Positions 56,164 through 64,000 of a stretch of DNA of 64,000 bases are shown here, piece by piece. The stretch covers positions 13,928,524 to 13,992,523 of the forward strand of contig OX637343.1 in assembly GCA_951799405.1 (NCBI GenBank), read 5' to 3'. Source of the DNA: Agapetus fuscipes (lineage: Eukaryota > Arthropoda > Insecta > Trichoptera > Glossosomatidae). A model generated the notes under the pieces. It was not told the DNA's origin. It searched no databases and was given only the letters and a program-made list of their open reading frames with translations. Both the position numbers and the translations under genes were made by a program. Each line of letters opens with the position of its first letter. Positions within the stretch are counted from its first letter, which is position 1.

Positions 56164-57754
56164 ATGAATATGGATATCGTAGATCAGGGTATGTACAGTA
56201 TTTTGAATGTTAATTTATTTGTGTTTCAATCTTTGTTCAATCATATCGAGTAGTTTAACTATTTACTTAAAATATTTTATCTTTTTCGTCTTTTTGAACA
56301 AACATTAGTCTTTTTGAATATATGAAACAGCCCGCAACAGTATCAGACCTACTTGGCATTATACTTTAGTATATCTTCCATAACTCCAGCTATCAAAAAC
56401 ATTCACAAGTTTTCACATCGCAGAAAAAAATACTTATGAACCCACCCTTTAGTGGTGATTCTAAATAACACATTTTTGTATTGTTGCAGACATTGCTCAT
56501 TCTGTCGTGTCTATGAGCAGAAAACAGCTACATGAGTTGGTTAGAAGAAGTTCTCAACGATTGCTTGACAGAAAAATCGAAGATTTAACTGAAAAAAACG
56601 TGGATTTAACAAAGTGTCCTCCTAAAAAAATGGATGACCTTCAAAAAATTATAAAGGTGTTCAAAGTTGTGTATCAACGAAAATGGCTTGCGTGTAATAG
56701 TACCGAAGCTCGTTTCCTAGAAAATAACAACGAATGGCTTAGCGAAGAAATTGCACTACCTGCTGGACCGATTCCCGGAAGTTCGAAAGGCCGCCCGAGT
56801 AAAGAATTCTGGGAATCCAGTGATCGAACAAAGCGTCGCAAAACAATGGATCTTCGAAATAATGTGCCCGTTGAAGAACTAACATACGCTGCACAAATGA
56901 GTCAAAGGTCAGCGGGTAACAAGGATGTCGCTAAGGTGATACAAGAAGTGACCAAATCTCCAACGAGGGCTATGAAATTCCGTAAAGTAGCTATGATTCG
57001 TAGGAAAACCAAAACTACCAGGAAACATACTCCAGAGGTAGCTTTGAGCATATACGTCGAAGCTAGTATGACTGTTAGTCAATACGAGGTCATTCATCAG
57101 GCCAACAAAGAGGTATATCCATGCTATACCTATGTACAAAGGGCTAAAGATGATTGTTACCCACCAAAAAACGTCAGTGAGACAGTTGCATAAGTGAAAC
57201 TTCAAGATTTAGTGGATCACACATCATCACGACTCTGTAAATATTTGGAACCAGTTCTCCAACAGTGTTTTCAGTACACAGACACAGTTTTAACCCTTAT
57301 ATATAAGTGGGGGTGTGATGGATCAACTCAAACACAATACAAACAAAAATTCGAAGAAGACGCCAATAGTGATGCCAACATATTTATGAGTTCTCTTGTG
57401 CCCCTTCGTCTGATGTGTGCAGATAAAATTATATGGCAAAATATTCAACCATCATCACCAAGGTATTGCAGACCAATACGGATCCGTTATGTCAAGGAAG
57501 ACAGAGATATAACCAATGAAGAAATCAACTACATTGAAAACCAGGCCCGAAATCTTCAAGTAACTAATGTAACTAATACATTAAGAGTAAACCATGTACT
57601 TCTTCCAGCAATGGTCGATGGAAAAGTGTGCAACGCAGCCACTAATACTGCTTCCAAATTGCGTTGCTACATATGCGGTAAAACTTCGAAGAATTTTAAC
57701 GATTTGTCATCTACAAACCTGGAAAATCCTGCGACATTGAAAAAATATTTTTAG
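56164..57754 (+). pseudogene. Transib transposase (RAG1-related), with premature stop and missing C-terminus
   Basis: Exon 1 (56164-56188, MNMDIVDQ plus one base) ends at GTATGT. The intron ends TTGTTGCAG at 56489, and exon 2 continues in frame as DIAHSVVSMSRKQLHELV. A TAA at 57191-57193 interrupts residue 243. The second half has KWGCDGSTQTQYKQKF, whose D (57317-57319) fits the first catalytic aspartate, and WQNIQPSSPRYCRPI, which aligns with the matching part of RAG1. MVDGKVCNA follows, with D (57617-57619) at the second catalytic position, and then CYIC, which fits the first zinc ligands. The frame ends soon after at LKKYF, so the zinc-binding histidines and the catalytic glutamate are missing. 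At about 430 residues it is shorter than complete Transib proteins. It would have cut and pasted the element in the nucleus; this copy cannot. Confidence 0.85.
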
Positions 57755-58044
57755 TTAAAATAAGTTATTCATAGGATGTGCTACTTATTGATTGTTAGTT
57801 TTATTTAATATGTGTTTTGTATTCCCTTTATGTACCTAACATAAGATCATATTTAGATATACCTGTGTGGATTAAAATAAAAAATAAAAATAATAAATAT
57901 TTGCCAAAGACTTACTTTTTTATTTTTCGTAAAATTAAGTAGGTAGGTACGTGGTAGGTACCTAATTTGCAGTGCTACATCATTCAAATCACGTTTTTAG
58001 TCATTTGGTACCCTGTTGACATAAAAAAAGTGACAAAATATTTT

Positions 58045-58077
58045 TGGCCACGTTTTAGGTAGAAATACTTGTCTGTG
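58045..58077 (-). repeat. Transib right terminal inverted repeat
   Basis: The inverse of 55897-55929, with one T for C at position 20 of the repeat. Confidence 0.9.
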
Positions 58078-58082
58078 CGCCG

Positions 58083-58168
58083 GCCAATCAGCGTGTAGGG
58101 TTAAGTTTTGTCAAGGAGTTCGACGGATGGCGAAATTCAGGGCCTACACAAAAAAGTGTGCCGTATCA
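58083..58168 (-). repeat. 5' LTR, second part
   Basis: GCCAATCAGCGTGTAGGG to GTGCCGTATCA. It is identical to the corresponding part of the other LTR. Confidence 0.9.
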
Positions 58169-58324
58169 ACATACTTGATTTGGTATCCATATTTTAGAAT
58201 ACCATTGTTATAGATTGAAGGAAGATGAACGATGTAAATCGTATGTAGGAAAAAATATACATTAATTTAGTTTATTGTTTTAATTTCGTTAAACCTGTAG
58301 TTGAAAAAAATCAAGTTTTCAAGA

Positions 58325-58500
58325 TTTATTCACATTAAATGTATGACCACAAGTAGACGTTTGCAAGTTCGCGCTTATCCAAATCTTAAACGAACATACA
58401 CCCTGCAATTCTTCACTGAAACAGGGTTCATATTGGTAAAGTGAAACAATGTTTACAATATGGGTGGTCAGCAGCATACCAATCTATAAGTCAAGCAACA
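58325..58500 (-). repeat. Repeat A copy, internal deletion
   Basis: It keeps GACCACAAGTAGACG, ACGAACATACACCCTGCA, GTAAAGTGAAACAATG and ATACCAATCTATAAGTCAAG. The segment around GCCGCATGTGG is lost. Confidence 0.75.
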
Positions 58501-58585
58501 AATATTATAATATGCTGGGTTAAAAATATCTCATGGAAAAAATACTATGCATTCAAAATGCATACTTTGAACTCGGTGACGCACA

Positions 58586-58775
58586 TCTAAATCTAAGCTG
58601 CAAAGATATGTATCATTTGAGATTCATATTAAATGCATTCCCACAAGCAGACATGCATAATTTCGCGCTTACACATGCCGCATGTGGACCTACAATATAA
58701 AAAAACCCAATCTCAAATGAATATAAGCCCTGCAACTCTTGCCGACCTTCCCTGAAGCAGGGGTGACATTGATCC
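58586..58775 (-). repeat. Repeat A copy, truncated
   Basis: CATCTAAATCTAAGCTGCAA to GAAGCAGGGGTGACATTG. The last 70 bases of the family are missing. Confidence 0.85.
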
Positions 58776-59529
58776 ATAATTATTCTAAAATAAGAAGAGC
58801 GAAGAAAATTATGCAAATGTTTGTAAAAAAAATACAGAAATCTGGTATTCAAAATATGCTATAAATGAAACTAAAAAATGCTAATTACCTGAGGAAAACT
58901 GATAAGGCATAATCTATGTCAGAATGATACGTGACTGGGGTAAAGTATTTATCCGTGTATTTCGCATTAGCATATAAAGTGTGAAGTCGGGGAACATTTG
59001 TGCGATGTGTCAAGTGAAGGAAGAAGTGATGATGGCAATGACGATGCCAGTAATGCGTGATGTTGATGAGTAGACGGAACATTTTGATGGCGAGGCCTGA
59101 ATGGCTTTCGGAAAGTTGACGCATCGGCGGAAATGAGGGTGCTCACGCTGTATGGAGCCGCCAATACTCCGCCTAATGTGAAAATAACATTTTCACTACA
59201 CAGCGTGCTACAATGTAAGTACAAGCAGTCGTACATCAATGTAAAGTTTGCCTTTAAATAAAGTGTAAATTCTAGAGAAACAGCTGACTTTCCGTGTACT
59301 AGAAATGAAAGAGAAAATTGTTGTACGAGTATGTAAATGAATGAAAAGTGTGAGCAAGAGTTAGATGGAGGAGTGGGTGAGCTTATACTAGCTTTAGTGA
59401 AACGTAATATTAAGTACATAGGTGACAGAGTTAATGTAATTAGCAAGCAAATGTAAATGTTTCCGATCGATCGATACAAAATTGGAATAAGTCAATGGAC
59501 ATGCTTATTATTTCGGTCACAAACCTGTG
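58776..59529. other. Unassigned stretch
   Basis: A 170-codon open frame on the minus strand (58967-59479) is serine- and proline-rich without a recognisable domain. I do not call it a gene. Confidence 0.4.
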
Positions 59530-59655
59530 TATGTAACTTAAATAACCTTGCAACTCTTGCCGACTACCCCTGTAACAAGGGTGACATTGGCAAAGTGGAC
59601 CATATTTTACTGTATGGTGTGGGCAGCCTCATATCAACCTATAACAAGTATATTT
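59530..59655 (-). repeat. Repeat A fragment
   Basis: Only the half distal to the TTAGA end remains: CTTGCAACTCTTGCCGAC, AAGGGTGACATTGGCAAAG and CATATCAACCTATAA. Confidence 0.75.
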
Positions 59656-60261
59656 TATGTCAAAAAGCTCCTGTTCATCAAAGTCCATCATGTTTGTAAT
59701 TTTTTTTTTTTGGAGGAGTGTTATAAGTTGATCACTTTGTGATTACTGATGTGAACGATGATTGCATTTCTTAGTTTGAAAAAGCTAATTTGTCCCGGAA
59801 CTTTTCCGCTTTAAATTGTTAACTTTTGCCACCCCTCGACATAGCCGCATCAGCACTCTGCCGCGCGATGCTTAAGTATGATCTTGCATTTTTCACAGCG
59901 AATGTTTAATGACACAGCTGATGGTGTTTCTCCATACGCTCATACGAGTGTATAATAATAAATAACTCCGTTGCCAGCATATTGGTCTGCGATGGTAATT
60001 TTTCCATCGTGCTGAAAAGCGCCGAAGCGTTTCGCCATATAAATCAATGTCACTTTGGCGCTCGAGGAACCGATTCGTGTTATTTTTTACCGCCACACGC
60101 CTAACTATCCGTTCCGTATTAATTCTACAGCATAGTGCTGCTTCAACCCTTATTAGTGAACAAATCATTCCGATATTTCCTGCTAAGCAAGACATTTATA
60201 TGATTCCATCCTTAATAGAATATGTTACAAACAGTAATCTGAGTATGTGTGTAGTATGTTC
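59656..60261. other. Unassigned stretch
   Basis: No gene or known repeat was recognised. Confidence 0.4.
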
Positions 60262-60513
60262 CTTGACTTATAGGTTGGTATGCGGCTGACCACCCATACT
60301 GTAAAAAATGGTTCACTTTGCCAATATTACCCCTGTTTCAGGGAAGGACGGCAAGAGTTGCAGGGCTTATGTTCATTTGAGATTGGGTTTTTATATTGCA
60401 GGTCCACATGCGGCATGTGTTAGCGCGAAATTATACATGTCTGCTTGTGGGAATGCATTTAATATAAATCTTAAATGATATATATCTTTGCAGCTTAGAT
60501 TAGATTAGATTAG
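60262..60513 (+). repeat. Repeat A, reference full-length copy
   Basis: It starts CCTTGACTTATAGGTTGGTA and includes GCGGCTGACCACCCATACTG, TGCCAATATTACCCCTGTTT, GAGTTGCAGGGCTTATGTTC, GGTCCACATGCGGCATGTG and GTGGGAATGCATTTAATA. It ends GCAGCTTAGATTAGATTAGATTAG-like units. There is no open frame and no tRNA-like promoter. A microsatellite-like TTAGA end on one side suggests the 3' end of a retroelement or a SINE of unknown origin. Confidence 0.9.
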
Positions 60514-61834
60514 TGAAATGAACAGTTTTTAAAGATGTGTTAAAAAATAGAAATGGAAGGTGGTTGCGCTATTTATTTGTCTTCCAAGCTTTAGGGAATT
60601 ATTTTTATGTATTCGTCACAATTTCGTCTCTAGCAATTTGTCAGTACCGTGGTGGTATTAACGGCAGTTTTGCATCACATACCATAAAATGTAAGGACCT
60701 TTGAAACAGTACCCCTCTATGAAAATAAAACAAATGAAAGTTTTTTCGGTTATTATTGAAACATTTAGTCTTGTAGTCTGTCAGATGAAAAGAAGCACAA
60801 GATTTGTGCAGTATTTTGCCATCCTTAGTGGAACAAGGCGATCTTCATTAAATTTATTATGGTCAATAAATCCGTTATTTATTTTATTCGTTTACTTAAT
60901 AAAATAATACAATATTATCCACATTATGAAATAAAACTAAGGTGTTGCACGAATTTTCAATATTTGACCTTTGGCAGAATTTCTGTTTAAAATAAAAATA
61001 AAAAAAATGCATGACCTCTAGACGTGTGTTGTATTTATGTGTTCGGGTACTAAATTTAAGTTGTCCTGCAGTGATCAAACCAAAACTTCATTTGATATTA
61101 TAAAATAAACTTCGATGAGTACATGTTTTAATTTTATTTCATTTTCATTACATTCTGCACGGCTTCCTTCCTCCTACCCTGGATCGCCTAAATAGAAAAA
61201 TGTATAGAAACTAAATCACTCCTTAGAGGTGCTGTTGTGTCTTTAATACATTTACGATTAACGCGATCGAGGGAGTTAATGTAAATGTCTTATACTCGCG
61301 GTACTGAACATACATTTAGTTCCGGCCGCTTGGAGAGTGGTCGCGTGCTGCGTTCAGAATCAAATTTAAATAATTTTGAATATCTCAGGTAAGACGTTTT
61401 TTTTTAGTTTGGAAATTATTTCTTAATCTTCCAGCCAGTCACGTAAGATTTATTCCCCACTAACTACTGGCGTGTAATATTATAAATACATCGGCTTTTC
61501 CACACTTCGTTATTTTCAACTCCTGAAAATACCCGCGAGGATGCGAGGCGTATTCAAATTGCTTTCGGCCGTAACGATCGAAAATGTGTGTGTGCTTTTT
61601 TTGTATTATTAAAATTTTATGCAGGTACGCCATAATAAAAGTTGGCGCAACATGCCCCATCTACATTATTTCACGTTTATCCTTGTAATCTTCAAATTAC
61701 AAAAAGTGAAACGAAATTTTCTCTCACCCATGGAAAGTTGTTAAAAAAGGAAAAATTAATTTGTATTTACTCGAAATTACGTATTTGAAATTGACACTTT
61801 AATTCTCTTGAATTGAACCGTGTGTATCTATTAT
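60514..61834. other. Unassigned AT-rich stretch
   Basis: A small GC-rich patch at 61320-61360. No gene was recognised. Confidence 0.4.
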
Positions 61835-62030
61835 CCAAGTTGCAAATATGTATCGACATTTATATTCAATGCACGGTCACAGGATGGCGTGTACAAAATA
61901 AGCTAAACCTCACATGAACATAGACCTTGCAACTCCTGTTGCCTTTCCTTGAATTCGGATGGCATTGGCAAAAGTGAACTTAGTTTGTACAGCATGGGGC
62001 TAGCCTCATACCAATGTCTAGTAAAAAAAA
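61835..62030 (-). repeat. Repeat A copy, diverged
   Basis: TCCAAGTTGCAAATATGTAT, CACATGAACATAGACCTTGC, GGCATTGGCAAAAGTGAAC and CCTCATACCAATG. Confidence 0.75.
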
Positions 62031-62307
62031 CCGTGCCTTGTATCTAACTTAATAAACACAGTTATCTTTTTACATGCCAAGGTTAAATTTGTGGTTAGTT
62101 TTGTAAACAATTTTGGAAATAATTTTCACATTTGAAATTTTGCTTTAAATCTATATTCATTACTAAATTGATTGGTTTTTTAAATAGATTCTGTCCATTT
62201 CTGCATTCTAATTAATATGATTTCTCAAATTAATCAATAACATGTATGTTGTAAAGCTGTCTTAGTACGACATATCTTATAAACGATGCATATTTAATTA
62301 TGTTGCT

Positions 62308-62402
62308 TCCTTGACTTATATGTAGAAGCCCGTACTGTAAAAATTGGTTAATTTTTGCCACGTTCACTTTTTTCATGGAAAATCGACAGGAGTTGCGGGA
62401 TT
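62308..62402 (+). repeat. Repeat A fragment
   Basis: CCTTGACTTATATGTAGAAG, CCCGTACTGTAAAAATTGG and GACAGGAGTTGCGGGA. It is strongly diverged and lacks the tail. Confidence 0.6.
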
Positions 62403-63865
62403 TTAGTATTTTTTATTAGTCTAAGCAATTTGGCAAGCAATTGGATTAGGTATTTCTGTTTGATTATTATTGGACTGCTTGTATTCATCATCACATTGTA
62501 TTTACATTATCTGATATCACTAACAGATTGTTCCCCTTTCCACTTATACAAATTTTCAGTGTAGCATATTCACGTTGTGCAGTGGAACACTTTGGGTTTG
62601 TACACACACACATGTGGGGCCTAACATGTGCCCGGCACACCGTCAGGCGGTCCTTATCTGTCCGGGAACGTGTCGTGTCGGTGGCCCATACAAAACATTA
62701 CATCAGGGCAGGTCTGCCTGCATGCTTACACACACATACACGTACAACGTTGCTAAACTTTTCACTCTAGCGACACGATTTTTACCCCAGAATAGAATTT
62801 TTGTTCGTCGAGCGGTGGCAAACCACATAAGGATACCATTGCAAAATGTGACCTGGTATTTATTTTCTACGAATGAGGATTTTTTTTCCATTTTGTAACC
62901 GGATTTATAGTCAAGTAGTAATAGGCGGCTCTGAAATAATGAAATTCTTCTAAAACGCAACCAAGGTACACAGATTTGGGTGCCTATGATTGCTTACCGT
63001 AGCCACAATCGTGTAAGTTCGAAGGTCTCCTCATATATTGTGATTGGGAAGTACGTGGCATTAGACTTGCTCAATAATAGTGCAGATTTATGGATGAGCC
63101 ATTTCATTCGAATGAATTAATCAAAAATAATTTATGCAATGTTGAATTTTATTTGAATTGCATATTTCTCCTTGTATTTATTTATTGATTGTTAAACAGG
63201 AAAGCACATTTTTGTTCTAGAAATGAAATACAAGTAAAATGTTTTGTTTCTAGAAGCGCGTAGGCACACTTTTTATGACACAAAAAAGAAAAACAAATGA
63301 GAACGCTTTTGAAAATGAAATCCTTTTGCTCTGCTCACATTTTGGGGCGCTAAAAATTATGAATGAATGTTTTATTTTATCAAAGGCGTTAAAAGCACTT
63401 AGCGCCCCCATGTTTCAGCCGACTCTCGTTCTTCTCTCCAGCGACAACCATTATTCCTCTTCATAACGTCGCTGTCTTTGCATTCACTATCGTGATGCTA
63501 TTTTTTCGAGAGACATTTATAATTTCTTTATTTTTTCGCCCACCAAAGAGAATTCGTTATCAACGATAAGTCTTTTTGCATTTCATGAATTATTCTTTAC
63601 AACCAGATCCAAGATTATAATATCCAAGATAAATCTTGGTCCTCTTCATAATATTATGGTTTTTACACCAAACTTTTTATTTACCCATACAATATCCATA
63701 AATAAATTTTGAAGGAAAATTAAAATGGTGGAAGTGTTTGAAATAAACACAAAATTTGGATTAAGTGAGATGATTATAATTTATTATAAAAAATAATGAA
63801 AACAATTTTTTTTTCATTGTAAATTAAAACTTTGTTTATTACCACTTGAGTACACATTTTAATTC
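62403..63865. other. Unassigned stretch with GC patch at 62590-62740
   Basis: The patch is unique with ACACACACATGTGGGG and GGTGGCCCATAC. No gene was recognised. Confidence 0.4.
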
Positions 63866-63900
63866 AATAACGTTTTCGGTATCTCTACCATCTTCGGATG
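63866..63900 (-). ncRNA. Hammerhead-like motif, decayed core
   Basis: The minus strand reads ATCCGAAGA, T, GGTA-loop-TACC (perfect stem II), GAAAA, CGTTATT. The first core box is CCGAAGA in place of CUGANGA. Confidence 0.3.
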
Positions 63901-64000
63901 ATTATGTTTAGTTCTTACGATTTACATCGAAGGAAAAAGTTGAGTTGTGTCGAGTAGATGTGAAATGAAAAGGATGAGAGCTGTAGCCCACTGGATTTTG

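Larger units (their letters stand above)
55897..58077 (+). mobile_element. Transib DNA transposon, defective copy
   Basis: The inverted ends of 33 bp (55897-55929 and 58045-58077) begin CACAGACAAGTATTTCTACC and differ at one base. The 5-bp target CGCCG is duplicated (55892-55896, 58078-58082), and removing the insert plus one copy restores the LTR exactly. CAC-type ends, 5-bp GC-rich target duplications and a RAG1-related transposase together define Transib. AATAAA signals lie after the gene near 57880-57900. The transposase is broken, so the copy depends on a helper. Confidence 0.9.
53852..58168 (-). mobile_element. Gag-only LTR retrotransposon with a nested Transib
   Basis: The ends TGATAC...GTATCA are flanked by ACAT on both sides (53848-53851 and 58169-58172). 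Two LTRs (53852-54160, and 55677-55896 plus 58083-58168) enclose 1516 bp that hold a single gag frame on the minus strand. No protease, reverse transcriptase or integrase core is present. The LTRs differ by one substitution and one 3-nt indel in about 306 bp, so the insertion is recent. A 2181-bp DNA transposon later split the right (5') LTR. Confidence 0.9.

Noticed and set aside
58967..59479. 170-codon minus-strand frame
   Set aside because: Low-complexity Ser/Pro/Leu composition, no domain and no flanking gene signals.
36240..61265. Similarity between 36240-36310 and 61197-61265 around AAATGTATGGAAAC
   Set aside because: The match is short and interrupted; it could not be extended into a repeat by eye.
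1..64000. CRISPR arrays, bacterial operons, phage genes
   Set aside because: No regularly spaced identical repeats, no Shine-Dalgarno-led gene strings; the sequence is clearly eukaryotic.

Overview
The window reads as intronic and intergenic DNA from an arthropod, most probably an insect. It is AT-rich, has no operons or dense coding, and is crowded with transposon families typical of insects: Ty3-type LTR elements, non-LTR retrotransposon tails, tRNA-derived SINEs, piggyBac, hAT, Transib and hairpin MITEs. The species cannot be told from the sequence alone. No complete host gene is present. The only host coding sequence I would defend is a CpG-rich first coding exon (45791-45979, + strand) with an in-frame stop just upstream of its ATG and a strong GTGAGT donor. 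A CpG-rich block about 1.2 kb upstream (44230-44680) may be its promoter.

Layout. 1-1305: deleted LTR element on the minus strand (integrase tail, gag, tRNA-Lys primer site, LTR). 1306-9840: LINE tail, several hairpin elements and AT-rich filler. 9850-11770: a repeat carrying hammerhead-ribozyme-like folds. 12700-31240: mostly unique DNA with scattered GC-rich islands that may be regulatory, plus MITEs, SINEs and LINE tails. 31245-33345: fused SINEs, a LINE tail and more hammerhead-like modules. 34000-44230: sparse, with SINEs, a LINE tail and composite repeats. 44230-45979: the possible promoter block and the coding exon. 48659-50381: a piggyBac relic that has itself been invaded. 53852-58168: the most informative locus. 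58300-64000: several copies of a 250-bp repeat ending in TTAGA units.

The central find is a nest at 53852-58168. A young gag-only LTR retrotransposon (near-identical LTRs, ACAT target duplication) had one LTR split by a 2181-bp Transib DNA transposon. That element has 33-bp inverted ends starting CACAGAC and a 5-bp GC-rich duplication, CGCCG. Its transposase keeps two residues equivalent to catalytic aspartates of RAG1 and the first zinc-binding CxxC, but has a premature stop and lacks the C-terminal part with the catalytic glutamate. The inverted ends also resemble a 12-spacer V(D)J recombination signal.

The second find is a dispersed set of at least seven short folds with the order stem I, CUGANGA-like box, stem II, GAAA, CCGG or AACGUU, which is the architecture of type I hammerhead ribozymes known from Penelope-like retroelements. 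A third, weaker signal is three TTTCAG|GTATG junctions on the plus strand (2650, 18927, 41374), which look like recursive splice points in a very long intron.
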